Program-made: the position numbers and the translations under genes
Assembly (NCBI GenBank): GCA_003554845.1
Contig: PWHK01000004.1
Location: forward strand, 1-37,054
Direction of reading: 5' to 3'
Length of the DNA: 37,054 nucleotides
From: Candidatus Aenigmatarchaeota archaeon
GTDB lineage: Archaea > Aenigmatarchaeota > Aenigmatarchaeia > PWEA01
Notes under the pieces: generated by a model
What the model was told of the DNA's origin: nothing
Seen by the model: the letters and a program-made list of their open reading frames with translations, nothing else
The model's database searches: none
Part shown: one piece after another, positions 7,790-16,780 of the stretch
How positions within the stretch are numbered: position 1 is the first letter of the stretch
Layout of the letters: every line of letters starts with the position of its first letter

Positions 7790-8891
7790 GGTAGGAGGAG
7801 TTGCAGCCCATGTCGAAGATCTTTCTAAGACCTTGAATAGAATGGGTCATGAGATAACCGTAATAACCTTCGGAAAGGAGGAAGAGTCCGAAGTCAGAGA
7901 CGGCATAGAGGTACACAGAGTAAATGCTAAACCAGGGCCGGATATAACCAGCTGGGTTTTGATGTCGAACCATAGAATGCAGAAAAAGGGAGTCGAACTG
8001 CTGAAGGAAAAAGACTTTGATATAATACATGCCCATGACTGGTCAGCCGTTACTGCAGCAGCATCGCTGAAAGAAGTTGCAGATGCTCCCATGATAACCA
8101 CGCTCCACTCGCTTGAAAGAAGCCGTGTGGGATCAATACATTCGGATATGAGCAAACTCATAAACGACCTCGAGTGGTATGGAGCCTATGAGGCAGACGA
8201 GGTAATAACAGTTGGAGAGGATATAAAAAACGAAATACTACATCATTTCTCAGTTCCAGAAGAAAAACTGAACCATATACCCAACGGCGTATTTGCAGAT
8301 AAGTTCAGAAAGGGAAAATCTGTACGCGATGAAATAGCACTGGACTGGGAAATTCCTGTACTCTTTGTAGGCCGGTTATGCCATCAAAAAGGTGTACGTC
8401 ATCTAATACAGGCCATCCCCAAGGTACTGGAAAACAAACCGGAGGTAAAGTTTATAGTAGCAGGTGGAGGTGGAGGGGTAGAACACTATAGAAATATGGC
8501 CGAGTCTGTGGGTGTCGGAGACAAGACACACTTTCCGGGTTTTGTCCCGGACGACCAACTGATAGATCTGTACAACTCGGTTGATGCAACTGTTATGCCT
8601 TCTGTATATGAACCCTTTGGAATAGTTGCCCTTGAATCGATGTCGGCTGGTACCCCTGTTGTCGGGAGCTACGTAGGAGGAATAAAGAACACAGTTGTGC
8701 ACGAGTGGACAGGACTCCACGTGGAGCCTGCAAATCCCGATTCGATAGCATGGGGAATAGAAAAGGCCGTTTCGGACCCAACCTGGAATAGATGGATGGG
8801 TAAAAATGGAAAGAAGAGAGCGAAAAACAAATTTACATGGCAACGGGTGGCAGACATGACAGTAGACGTATACGAGAGGACCCTAAAATAA
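7749..8891 (+). CDS. GT4/GT5-type glycosyltransferase (glycogen synthase-like)
   Basis: 380 residues with a complete GT-B fold. It starts MKILMLTWEYPPNKVGGVAA, has IIHAHDWSA, the donor-site FVGRLCHQKGVRHL near residue 208, VAGGGGG, and PSVYEPFGIVALES near residue 287 with the E-x7-E glutamates. This is typical of archaeal glycogen synthases of family GT4, which transfer glucose from ADP- or UDP-glucose to an alpha-1,4-glucan. The start has AAGGA just upstream and sits inside the end of the half-size glycosyltransferase, in another frame. It is one of two full synthase-like enzymes in this island, so one may use a different acceptor, for example trehalose or a primer. Confidence 0.88.
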   Translation: MKILMLTWEYPPNKVGGVAAHVEDLSKTLNRMGHEITVITFGKEEESEVRDGIEVHRVNAKPGPDITSWVLMSNHRMQKKGVELLKEKDFDIIHAHDWSAVTAAASLKEVADAPMITTLHSLERSRVGSIHSDMSKLINDLEWYGAYEADEVITVGEDIKNEILHHFSVPEEKLNHIPNGVFADKFRKGKSVRDEIALDWEIPVLFVGRLCHQKGVRHLIQAIPKVLENKPEVKFIVAGGGGGVEHYRNMAESVGVGDKTHFPGFVPDDQLIDLYNSVDATVMPSVYEPFGIVALESMSAGTPVVGSYVGGIKNTVVHEWTGLHVEPANPDSIAWGIEKAVSDPTWNRWMGKNGKKRAKNKFTWQRVADMTVDVYERTLK

Positions 8892-8928
8892 AAAATAATT
8901 TAAACCAACGGACAACAATACTTTCTTT

Positions 8929-10503
8929 ATGTCCAAAAAATCCGTGGCATATTTCTGCATGGAGTACGGCCTTGATTCCGATTTCAAAATATATGCAGGG
9001 GGACTTGGAATTCTATCAGGCGATACATTAAAGGCAGCCGAAGAGAGAAACGACAGTATAATAGGAATAGGTGTCCTGTGGCAAGAAGGGTACACCGAAC
9101 AGGTAATAGAGGACGGAAAGCCTGTGGACAGACCTATGAAGCACAAATACGACTTCCTGGAAGAAACCGACATAGGTTTCAACGTAGAGATAAACGGAGA
9201 AGATGTAACATGTACTGTATTCAAGGTCACAAAATTTGGAAACAAGCCTCTCTATCTCATAGACACCGACCTTGAAGAAAACAGCAGCTGGGCAAGGAGG
9301 CTTACATCCAGACTCTACGGCGGAAACTGGGAGGACCAGCTTGCACAGAAGGTCCTTTTTGCAAAGGCAGGTCTGAAGGTCGTGGACAGTCTCAGCTTCA
9401 AACCCGATATATACCACCTAAGTGAAACAGATTCTATCTTTGTCGGTATAGAACTTCTCCAGAAAAAAATGGAGAACTGGGGCTTCGAAAAGGCCCTGGA
9501 AAAAGTACAGGATGTTGTGAGATTCACTACACATACACCTATCTCCGCAGGCAATCCAAAGTACAACTACAGCATACTCCATAAGATAGGATACCCTGAA
9601 AAGATACCCTACCAAACGCTTGAAAAAATCGCCGACAAACCACTGAACACTACGCTTGCCGGACTAAGACTTTCAAAAAAGGCCAATGCTGTGTCAAAGA
9701 GACACCTAAAGACTGTGAAAGACATGTGGTCCAGGTTTATGAGAACAGAACCCATTGTGTCTGTAACAAACGGCATACACATACCGACTTGGGCATCAGA
9801 AAACATACTAAACTATGAAAACAGAGAGAATCTTTGGAAGGTCCATCAAAAACACAAAGAGGACCTAATAGACCACATAGGTTCCAATATAGACATGGAC
9901 AAACCTCTCATAGGCTTTGCAAAGAGAATGCCCGACTACAAAAGACCCGAACTACTGTTTTACGACATAGAAAGGTTCAAGGAGATAGAAGGAAGAATAA
10001 ACATAGTCTTTTCAGGAAAGGCACACCCCGACTTCAAAGAATCCAAGGAAAGAATCGAAAGGCTGGTCGAATATTCGGAAAGATTTGATTCTGTCCATTG
10101 GATAGAAAACTACTCCATGGAAGATGCAGAAAAGCTCGTCAAAGGTTGTGATGCATGGCTATCGTGTCCTGTTCCACCGAAAGAAGCCTGCAGCACATCG
10201 ACGATGAAGGCGGCGGTAAACGGTGTACTTAATCTCTCGACGCTGGATGGGTGGTGGTGGGAGGCATGTAACCACGGAGAGAACGGTTGGCAGTATGGAG
10301 ATGGAAAGATCTTCAATGAAAGAAAAGAGCAGGATATACATGATTCCGAGGAGCTCTACGGCACAATAGAAAAAGAGTTAATACCAGCGTACAGAGACAG
10401 GGAAAGATGGTTGGATATGATGGAAAGTTCCATAAAAACCGTCAAGGACAACTACACAGCAAAGAAGATGCTTGCAAAATACTATCTGAAGGTGTGGGAC
10501 TGA
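8929..10503 (+). CDS. Alpha-glucan (glycogen/maltodextrin) phosphorylase, short GT35 type
   Basis: 524 residues. It releases glucose-1-phosphate from alpha-glucan using phosphate and pyridoxal phosphate. Recognisable family segments are KIYAGGLGILSGD at the N-terminus, FTTHTPISAG, SVTNGIHIPTW, and EACSTSTMKAAVNGVLNLS followed by DGWWWE. The lysine of STMKAAVNG (near residue 425) is the PLP Schiff-base residue. The length is much shorter than E. coli GlgP (about 800) and resembles the short archaeal and thermophilic enzymes. A TATA-like AATTTAAA about 30 bases upstream (8896-8903) and no ribosome site suggest a leaderless mRNA. Its stop overlaps the next start (TGATG), coupling it to PGI. Confidence 0.92.
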   Translation: MSKKSVAYFCMEYGLDSDFKIYAGGLGILSGDTLKAAEERNDSIIGIGVLWQEGYTEQVIEDGKPVDRPMKHKYDFLEETDIGFNVEINGEDVTCTVFKVTKFGNKPLYLIDTDLEENSSWARRLTSRLYGGNWEDQLAQKVLFAKAGLKVVDSLSFKPDIYHLSETDSIFVGIELLQKKMENWGFEKALEKVQDVVRFTTHTPISAGNPKYNYSILHKIGYPEKIPYQTLEKIADKPLNTTLAGLRLSKKANAVSKRHLKTVKDMWSRFMRTEPIVSVTNGIHIPTWASENILNYENRENLWKVHQKHKEDLIDHIGSNIDMDKPLIGFAKRMPDYKRPELLFYDIERFKEIEGRINIVFSGKAHPDFKESKERIERLVEYSERFDSVHWIENYSMEDAEKLVKGCDAWLSCPVPPKEACSTSTMKAAVNGVLNLSTLDGWWWEACNHGENGWQYGDGKIFNERKEQDIHDSEELYGTIEKELIPAYRDRERWLDMMESSIKTVKDNYTAKKMLAKYYLKVWD

Positions 10504-11198
10504 TGAAGATCAGTTTTGGTCAAAGAAATGTAGAACCCGACGTAAGAATGCTTTACGACATGAAGGAAGTAGTATACGACAAAGAATGGCTGAAAGACGC
10601 CGAAAACATCCCTCTTTATTACATGTTCAGGGATCTATGGAAAGCCGGCGACAGACAAAGGATAGAGAAACTGGGTCTGAGATACGACATAACCATTATA
10701 CCAGGAAGGATGCTTGGACAGGAATATGTAAAGACAAAGGGACATTACCACCCGGTGGCAGGAACGGTTGATTATCCAGAAATATACGAGGTATTAGAAG
10801 GTGAAGCACACTACCTTCTTCAAAAAAGGAAGGCCGAAAGAACTATTCTTGTAAAGGCCAAACAGGGAAATAAGGTGATAATACCACCTGGATATGGACA
10901 TATAACAATAAACCCACAGAACTGTAACCTTAAGATGGCGAACTGGGTATGCAGGAACTTTGAATCTGAATATGAACCCATAGTAGAGAAGGGTGGTGGA
11001 GCTTGGTTTGAACTTGAGGATGGCTTCAAAAAGAATCCAAACTACGGATCAGTCCCTGATCTTGAGATATGTGCAGCAGATGGAAACAATCCCTTTGATA
11101 GAAACCTCTACGACCTCATAAACGAGCCGAATAAGCTTGATTTCCTTGTTTCGCCGGATGAAAATAAAAAAATATTTGAATATCTGGAGTTTTTCTGA
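10503..11198 (+). CDS. pgiA: Cupin-type (archaeal) glucose-6-phosphate isomerase
   Basis: 231 residues interconverting glucose-6-phosphate and fructose-6-phosphate. The cupin metal-binding signature is GHYHP (near residue 80) with YPEIYEVLEGEAHYLLQ, followed by PPGYGHITIN, which supply the His and Glu metal ligands. This is the euryarchaeal cPGI family, unrelated to bacterial PGI. It is about 40 residues longer than the Pyrococcus enzyme because of a C-terminal tail. The start ATG overlaps the phosphorylase stop (TGATG), so the pair is translationally coupled. Glucose-1-phosphate from the phosphorylase needs a phosphoglucomutase first, and none is in this window. Confidence 0.93.
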   Translation: MKISFGQRNVEPDVRMLYDMKEVVYDKEWLKDAENIPLYYMFRDLWKAGDRQRIEKLGLRYDITIIPGRMLGQEYVKTKGHYHPVAGTVDYPEIYEVLEGEAHYLLQKRKAERTILVKAKQGNKVIIPPGYGHITINPQNCNLKMANWVCRNFESEYEPIVEKGGGAWFELEDGFKKNPNYGSVPDLEICAADGNNPFDRNLYDLINEPNKLDFLVSPDENKKIFEYLEFF

Positions 11199-11206
11199 TC
11201 CTGCCT

Positions 11207-11377
11207 CTATACAGTTATAGCATCAACAGGACATACATCTTCCGCCTGTTTTGCTTCCTCTGTATCCTCATCCTTGATAACAACTGCTTTTCCATTGTCG
11301 TTCATTTCGAAGATATCAGGAGCTACAGAAACACAGGAACCACAGCCAATGCATGTATTTTCATCAACTTCAACCAT
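11207..11377 (-). CDS. Small 4Fe-4S ferredoxin (56 residues)
   Basis: An electron carrier with one predicted [4Fe-4S] cluster. The ligands are Cys9, Cys12 and Cys15 in CIGCGSC plus Cys49 in DVCPVDAI, the CX2CX2C...CP pattern of single-cluster ferredoxins. The rest is acidic, with EDEDTEE-like stretches that suit interaction with redox partners. ATG 11377 is the only sensible start, preceded by GTGAT. It lies downstream of the SufT-like gene and the small membrane peptide on the same strand, which would fit a small iron-sulfur locus. Confidence 0.93.
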   Translation of the reverse strand: MVEVDENTCIGCGSCVSVAPDIFEMNDNGKAVVIKDEDTEEAKQAEDVCPVDAITV

Positions 11378-11427
11378 ATTATCACATCTTTCATAGAGTT
11401 ACCTGTATATTTAATATTTTGGCCGGA

Positions 11428-11514
11428 TTAGAAAAAATACAGATAACGTAGAGCCAGACCTACAGACAATAGGAAAATGAAGACAACTATCAAAATCCAT
11501 GTTTCCCTTGACAT
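11428..11514 (-). CDS. 28-residue single-pass membrane peptide
   Basis: A very short open frame that begins MSRETW, continues with a hydrophobic helix (ILIVVFIFLLSVGLAL) and ends in RYLYFF. The start ATG overlaps the stop of the SufT-like gene (TAATG), so translation would be coupled. The hydrophobic span is about 17-20 residues, enough for one membrane crossing, with Arg on both sides. I do not recognise a family. Coupling and composition support a real gene, but the length makes this tentative. Confidence 0.55.
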   Translation of the reverse strand: MSRETWILIVVFIFLLSVGLALRYLYFF

Positions 11515-11813
11515 TATTCCATCCCGAGCTCCTTTCTGGCATCATCGCTAAGCCTTTCAGGTGACCACGGCGGATCGAAAATCACATTCACTTCAACGTC
11601 TTCAACACCTTCGATGGTTGAAACTCCCTCTTTGATCTTGCTGATGAAAACTTTTTGCATAGGACACCCTGGAGATGTAAGTGTCATCTCTATCTCCACA
11701 GAGCCATCATCAACATCCACGCCGTATATAAAACCCATATTGACGAGATCTATCTTTGTCTCGGGATCTTCTATCTCTCCAAGTTTCTTCATCACGTCTT
11801 CCTCTGAAACCAT
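11514..11813 (-). CDS. MIP18/DUF59 family protein (SufT-like Fe-S maturation factor)
   Basis: 99 residues of the MIP18 (DUF59) family. Visible hallmarks are IEDPETKIDLVNMGFIYGV at the start and LTSPGCPMQ with the conserved cysteine near residue 50, followed by FDPPWSPERLSDDARKELG. Relatives (SufT, PaaD, CIA2) help insert iron-sulfur clusters into target proteins. The genes immediately downstream on the same strand are a membrane peptide and a ferredoxin, a natural client. It is divergent from PEP synthase across about 50 bases. The precise client is inferred only from context. Confidence 0.92.
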   Translation of the reverse strand: MVSEEDVMKKLGEIEDPETKIDLVNMGFIYGVDVDDGSVEIEMTLTSPGCPMQKVFISKIKEGVSTIEGVEDVEVNVIFDPPWSPERLSDDARKELGME

Positions 11814-11866
11814 TTTAACACACCTACTAGTTCAATCTTTTTAACCTAAAAAACTTTATTGTATCT

Positions 11867-14143
11867 ATGCCTAAGTACGCCGTTGAACTAGGTGAAGTAG
11901 GCAAAGACGATGTAGACCGCGTAGGCGGTAAAAACGCTTCCCTTGGTGAGATGATAGATAAGGTAGATGTTCCCGTACCACCCGGTTTTGCCGTTACATC
12001 CGAAGGATATGATTTTTTTCTATGGAAAGCAGGAATAAGAGATGAAATAAGGCAAGTTATCGAGAAAACAGACATAGACAACATAAAAGAACTCATAGAG
12101 GGGGGAAAGAAGATAAGGGAAATCATAAGGAATTCCGAGTTACCCCGGGAACTCAGAGAAGAGATCAAGGAAGAATACAGAAAACTCGGAGAAAGGACAG
12201 GCTCGGATAAACCGCTTGTAGCGGTCAGGAGTTCTGCAACGGCCGAAGATCTACCAACTGCTTCCTTTGCAGGACAACAAGAGACATATTTGAACATATC
12301 AGGAAAAGAGGATCTAATGGATGCAATAAGAAACTGTATGGCTTCTCTGTTCACCGACAGAGCAATACACTACAGGGAAGAGAGGAACTTCAACCATTTC
12401 AAGGTTAAACTTTCCGTCGGTGTCCAGAAGATGGTGGATGCTGTGTGTTCGGGGATAATGTTTACAATAGATCCCGATTCAGGGTACGAGAAAATACTCC
12501 ACATAGACGGAAGCTGGGGTCTCGGTGAAATGGTAGTCGGAGGAAGGGTCAATCCTGATAGATACAGCTATTTCAAACCCACAGAAAGCCTCGTATCCAG
12601 GGACCTAGGAGAGAAAGCAGAGGAGATGGTTTGGGAAAACATGGAAACCAAGGTAAAGGACGTAGAAGAAGAGAGAAGGAAAAAATATGTTTTAAGCGAG
12701 GGAGAGGTAGAATATCTTTCCAAACATGGCATTCTGATAGAAAAACACTATGGAAGACCCATGGATATAGAATGGGCCAAGGACAGAGATACCGGTAAAA
12801 TATACATACTACAGGCAAGGCCTGAAACTGTCCATTCACAGAAAAAAGGAGGCGTGCTGAGAACCTACAGGCTTGAAGAAGAAGGAAGAGTTCTGTGTCG
12901 GGGCCAGGCAATAGGCCGGAAGATAAGCTCCGGAAATGTAAACGTAATAATGGATTCCGAGGAAATCGAAGATTTTGAAGAGGGCCAGGTCCTGGTTACC
13001 GATATGACAGACCCCGACTGGGAACCTATAATGAAAAAGGCATCTGCCATAGTTACAGAAAGAGGTGGAGCAACTTCCCATGCAGCAATCGTTTCCCGGG
13101 AACTCGGTATAGCCGCTGTAGTTGGTACAAAGAATGCAAGCGATGTACTAGAGACAGGACAGGAAGCCACAGTCGACTGTTCAGGAGGACAAGGAAGGAT
13201 CTTGGAGGGTAAACTTGGGTTCAACGTAGAAGAGAAAAACATAAAGGATATACCTGAGACGGAAACCGATGTTCTTCTAAATATCGGTGTTCCGGAAAAC
13301 GCATTTGATCTGGGACAGTATCCTGTCCAGGGCGTCGGACTTGTAAGACAGGAGTTCATAGTTAGTTCATATATAGGCGAACATCCTCTGAAGCTCGTCG
13401 AGGAGAATAGGAGTGAAGAGTACATACAGGAGCTATCATACGGCATCGGAAAGATAGCGGCAGGTTTCTACCCAAGACCTGTAGTTGTACGGCTCTCTGA
13501 CTTCAAAACAAATGAGTACGCCGACCTCCATGGAGGTGAAAAGTACGAACCGAAGGAAGAAAACCCGATGATAGGTTGGAGGGGAGCATCAAGATATCTA
13601 TCGGAGAAGTTCAAAGAGGCATTCAAGATGGAATGCAAAGCATTGAAGCGTGTCAGAGAAGAAATGGGTCTCACAAACGTCAAGATCATGGTTCCCTTCT
13701 GCAGAACACTGGAGGAGGCCAGGGACATAAAGAAAGAACTTGCAGACAACGGCCTGGAACAGGGTAAAAACGAACTGGAGTTGTACATGATGGCAGAAAT
13801 CCCATCGAACATAGTTCTTGCAGACAGATTCGCCGAGGAGTTCGATGGTTTCTCCATTGGATCCAACGATCTAACACAACTGATCATGGGAGTCGACAGA
13901 GACAACGAAAACCTACAGGATCTATTCGATGAGAGAAACGAGGCTGTCAAAAGAAGGATAAAGGAACTCATAGAAAAGGCAAAGAAGAAGGATAGAGAAG
14001 TCAGTATATGTGGCAATGCTCCCTCGATGTACCCAGAGTACATAGAATTCCTTTTGGATGCAGGCATAGATGCAATATCAGTTACACCCGACGTAGCACT
14101 GAAGACCCTGCTACGCATCCACGAAAAGGAAAGGGGTACGTGA
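11867..14143 (+). CDS. ppsA: Phosphoenolpyruvate synthase
   Basis: 758 residues. Converts pyruvate, ATP and water to PEP, AMP and phosphate, the entry to gluconeogenesis. The N-terminal ATP-grasp domain starts LGEVGKDDVDRVGGKNASLGE and has AVRSSATAEDLPTASFAGQ. The phosphohistidine domain has RGGATSHAAIVSRELG, with the catalytic His near residue 404. The C-terminal TIM barrel has MMAEIPSNI, GSNDLTQLIMGVDRDN and SICGNAPS, with the active-site Cys near 714. All domains and catalytic residues are present. No ribosome site is visible and an AT-rich TATA-like AAAACTTTATT lies just upstream, so the message is probably leaderless. Position beside the glucan island suggests carbon flow toward storage. 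Confidence 0.96.
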   Translation: MPKYAVELGEVGKDDVDRVGGKNASLGEMIDKVDVPVPPGFAVTSEGYDFFLWKAGIRDEIRQVIEKTDIDNIKELIEGGKKIREIIRNSELPRELREEIKEEYRKLGERTGSDKPLVAVRSSATAEDLPTASFAGQQETYLNISGKEDLMDAIRNCMASLFTDRAIHYREERNFNHFKVKLSVGVQKMVDAVCSGIMFTIDPDSGYEKILHIDGSWGLGEMVVGGRVNPDRYSYFKPTESLVSRDLGEKAEEMVWENMETKVKDVEEERRKKYVLSEGEVEYLSKHGILIEKHYGRPMDIEWAKDRDTGKIYILQARPETVHSQKKGGVLRTYRLEEEGRVLCRGQAIGRKISSGNVNVIMDSEEIEDFEEGQVLVTDMTDPDWEPIMKKASAIVTERGGATSHAAIVSRELGIAAVVGTKNASDVLETGQEATVDCSGGQGRILEGKLGFNVEEKNIKDIPETETDVLLNIGVPENAFDLGQYPVQGVGLVRQEFIVSSYIGEHPLKLVEENRSEEYIQELSYGIGKIAAGFYPRPVVVRLSDFKTNEYADLHGGEKYEPKEENPMIGWRGASRYLSEKFKEAFKMECKALKRVREEMGLTNVKIMVPFCRTLEEARDIKKELADNGLEQGKNELELYMMAEIPSNIVLADRFAEEFDGFSIGSNDLTQLIMGVDRDNENLQDLFDERNEAVKRRIKELIEKAKKKDREVSICGNAPSMYPEYIEFLLDAGIDAISVTPDVALKTLLRIHEKERGT

Positions 14144-14189
14144 TACACCACAAGAAAGGTTATAAATTTGGACGATAATTCTAACTGTA

Positions 14190-15140
14190 ATGATAGGCAA
14201 AATCAAGAATTTCTTCAGTAGGAATGACAATCCACTTGTAAGCAAGAACATAAGGTTTTCCTATGCAGACGAAGATGTACTGAAGGACATAAATCTTGTC
14301 ACAAAGAAAAACAAGATATACTCCATTATAGGCAAGTCAGGTAGTGGAAAGAGCACATTTCTAAAGCTCATAGCCGGGGTGATTTCAAAAAAACACAGGG
14401 GAAAAATCCGTATCTTTGGAAAGCACAGATTCCTGAACAAGAACTCCTTCGGATTTGTATCACAGGAACCTGGATTCATTCCTGATCTGAGCATAGAAAA
14501 CAACATCAAGATATCGGGTCTAAACTACGGGATCTCAGAAAAAAAGGCCCTTGAAAGGGCAAAGGATCTCATGGGACAGCTGAAGCTGAATATAGATATA
14601 GATAGAAAGCCTATGGATCTATCGGGTGGACAGAAAACAAGGCTGGGGATCATACTTTCTATACTTCACGATCCGAGGATGATAATTCTTGATGAACCCT
14701 TTGTAGGTCTTGACTTCAAAAACCGATGGCTACTGTGGCGTTTTCTCGAAAACAAAAGAAAGGAGGGAAAAAGCATACTGCTTACTTCACACCTCCTGAC
14801 GGAGATACAGGAACACGCAGACAAGATAATAATACTCAAGGATGGCAAGGTCTTCTTTAAAGGGCAGCTTGAAAAGCTGAAAAACAAACTCAACATGAAC
14901 TACATCTACGAGGTAAGGTTTTCCTGGCTGGCACAATCGAAGTGGGAAAAACTCAAGAACTACTGCAACAAAAAGAATGGAGTTGATATAATCGAGAAAT
15001 ACGAAAAGCACTGTGTGTTCTCCCTAAAGTCGGAGGAGGTAAAGAAGAAACTGGATAAAAAATTCAAGACCATCGGCCTCAAAGACAACATAATAAACTT
15101 CCGTGAACCAAATCTTGATGAAATATTTCTCAAAACCTAG
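14190..15140 (+). CDS. ABC transporter ATP-binding protein
   Basis: 316 residues. Walker A is GKSGSGKS (near 47), the Q-loop is GFVSQEPG, the ABC signature is LSGGQKTR (near 143), Walker B is RMIILDEPFVGLD and the switch histidine is in LLTSHLL. After the nucleotide-binding domain (about 230 residues) there is an extra C-terminal domain of roughly 85 residues that resembles regulatory tails of ABC-2 exporters. A TATATA-like TATAAAT about 25 bases upstream indicates a leaderless mRNA. The gene for the membrane partner follows eight bases after the stop. Substrate is unknown; this pairing is typical of drug, lipid or polysaccharide export. Confidence 0.93.
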   Translation: MIGKIKNFFSRNDNPLVSKNIRFSYADEDVLKDINLVTKKNKIYSIIGKSGSGKSTFLKLIAGVISKKHRGKIRIFGKHRFLNKNSFGFVSQEPGFIPDLSIENNIKISGLNYGISEKKALERAKDLMGQLKLNIDIDRKPMDLSGGQKTRLGIILSILHDPRMIILDEPFVGLDFKNRWLLWRFLENKRKEGKSILLTSHLLTEIQEHADKIIILKDGKVFFKGQLEKLKNKLNMNYIYEVRFSWLAQSKWEKLKNYCNKKNGVDIIEKYEKHCVFSLKSEEVKKKLDKKFKTIGLKDNIINFREPNLDEIFLKT

Positions 15141-15148
15141 GAGATACA

Positions 15149-16399
15149 ATGTTAAAGAAAAAAATAAAATTCCCACTGAGATACGGCAGAAAGTTCTATG
15201 GTCACCTGAAAAAAGACCTTATGCTCTTTTACAACAGAAAGAAATATCTGTACATATTCCTGATCTTTCCAATACTTATAGCAGGACTATTTTTATTTTT
15301 GCTTTCGCCGACTACAGCCAGTATGAGGGTCGGTGTTTGTGACCTCGACCAAACCCCAGAGACCCAGGATATGCTCACAGACCTGGACGATTTCGATATC
15401 GTTCTTCTTGAAAATGAGAACTGCACAGAAAATCTCAAGAATAGTATAATGGAGGGTAAGTTCGAACTTGGACTTAAGATACCCAATGGATTCACAGAAA
15501 ATATAGAAAATCTGGAACAGGCATCTTTGATCACATACCACGACAACACGGATATAGCACTCTCAAGAATGGTATCATGGAAGATGGACTCATCTCTGAA
15601 TCCCTACAGAAGAAGTATAATAGATGGTCTCAACGAGGAACTGAAACAGAGGATCTCGGTCGCCAGACAGAGTATAGATACCGCAGAACAGCTGACAGGC
15701 GGATCCGGTCCGTTGCATGAAAAGATCATTGAGATCGATCGGGACCTCGAAAGGATAGAAGAACTAGATACAGACTTTATAGTAAACCCCATAAAGACCG
15801 ATTCACGGGGGCTGCATCACGAACTGAGCATGAAATACATATCAATAGCATTTCTCTACCCAATAATAACCCTGTTTCTCATACTGATGCTTGCCTCGAT
15901 ATCAATCATATACGACGACAAAACAGGTTTTATAACAAGGGTGAAAACATCGACCACGGTTCTGACCTACATATTTTCAAAGATACTGTTCTTTTTTATC
16001 CTGTCTGCAATAGTATTTGCTCTTTTCTTTGGTATATTTCTTCTGGCAGGCGCCTCCCTCACCTTCAATCTAATGGAGGTGGTAAAACTCATATTCTTCG
16101 TATCCATTACAAACTCGCTCATAGGAATGCTTATAGGTAATGTGGCGGAAAACGAAGGAATAGCCATCCTTATGTCGCTGTTTATATCTTTTCCTCTTAT
16201 GCTTCTCTCGGGTCTCTTTTTCCCTCTACAAAACATGCCGTATATTGTACAGAGGGTCGTCGAGGTTCTTCCTCTGCACCTACAGATAGAAGCCACGAAG
16301 TCTGTAATACTTTTCAACCAACATCTGGGTATGACACTTCTCTATCTGAACGTTCCCCTGCTGCTGTTCACGGTGTACTTTATCAGAAGAAATATCTAG
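15149..16399 (+). CDS. ABC-2 type transporter permease
   Basis: 416 residues. A basic N-terminus is followed by one transmembrane helix (about residues 33-53). A large soluble, probably extracellular segment follows, about 200 residues, with an acidic helical part. Then come five or so hydrophobic helices: ISIAFLYPIITLFLILML, ILFFFILSAIVFALFF, a third around FFVSITNSLIGML, a fourth around LFISFPLMLLSGLFF, and a last around LLYLNVPLLLFTVYF. This 1+5 arrangement is the ABC2_membrane_3 topology (YhgE and drug exporters). It pairs with the upstream ATPase; GGAGATAC just ahead of the ATG is a modest ribosome site. Confidence 0.9.
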   Translation: MLKKKIKFPLRYGRKFYGHLKKDLMLFYNRKKYLYIFLIFPILIAGLFLFLLSPTTASMRVGVCDLDQTPETQDMLTDLDDFDIVLLENENCTENLKNSIMEGKFELGLKIPNGFTENIENLEQASLITYHDNTDIALSRMVSWKMDSSLNPYRRSIIDGLNEELKQRISVARQSIDTAEQLTGGSGPLHEKIIEIDRDLERIEELDTDFIVNPIKTDSRGLHHELSMKYISIAFLYPIITLFLILMLASISIIYDDKTGFITRVKTSTTVLTYIFSKILFFFILSAIVFALFFGIFLLAGASLTFNLMEVVKLIFFVSITNSLIGMLIGNVAENEGIAILMSLFISFPLMLLSGLFFPLQNMPYIVQRVVEVLPLHLQIEATKSVILFNQHLGMTLLYLNVPLLLFTVYFIRRNI

Positions 16400-16417
16400 A
16401 ATCCATGAGGCCATGTT

Positions 16418-16780
16418 ATGTACTTGGAAAAGAACGGCGAAAGGATAATAGAAGACCTTGAATACGCCGGGCGTTTTCTCAAAAAAATTAAGGGTCTGAT
16501 GTTCAGAGAGATAGAGGAAAATGAAGGAATTCTCATGGAGTTTTCCGAGGAAGGAAAATGGAGCATATGGATGTTTTTTGTGCCACAGGACCTCTCGGTT
16601 TTCTTTTTAGACTCAAAAGGAGTGGTTGTAGACAGGGTAAAGGCAAAAAAGGTGACACTGGATCCACGGACTTGGAAGATTTATAAGCCTAAGAGGAAAT
16701 GCAAATATATACTGGAATGTAGCCCCTCCTGTTTCGACGATATAGGGATAGGGGAAAGGTTGGAGTGGAACCATGGATAA
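16418..16780 (+). CDS. DUF192 family protein
   Basis: 120 residues. The pattern KKIKGLMFREIEENEGILMEF, then WSIWMFFVP and LSVFFLDSKGVVVD, ending CKYILECSP, matches the DUF192 family (PF02643), whose members usually have KGLMFR, H/WxMxxV and YVLE. Function is not established. Many relatives carry a signal peptide, but this one does not, so it is predicted cytoplasmic. Its 3' end overlaps the methionine aminopeptidase start by eight bases, implying the two are co-translated. It follows the ABC permease by 18 bases and may share the transcript. Confidence 0.85.
   Translation: MYLEKNGERIIEDLEYAGRFLKKIKGLMFREIEENEGILMEFSEEGKWSIWMFFVPQDLSVFFLDSKGVVVDRVKAKKVTLDPRTWKIYKPKRKCKYILECSPSCFDDIGIGERLEWNHG

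Noticed and set aside
12865-13446. 193-codon minus-strand frame inside ppsA
   Set aside because: It mirrors the PEP synthase codons and has typical antisense composition.
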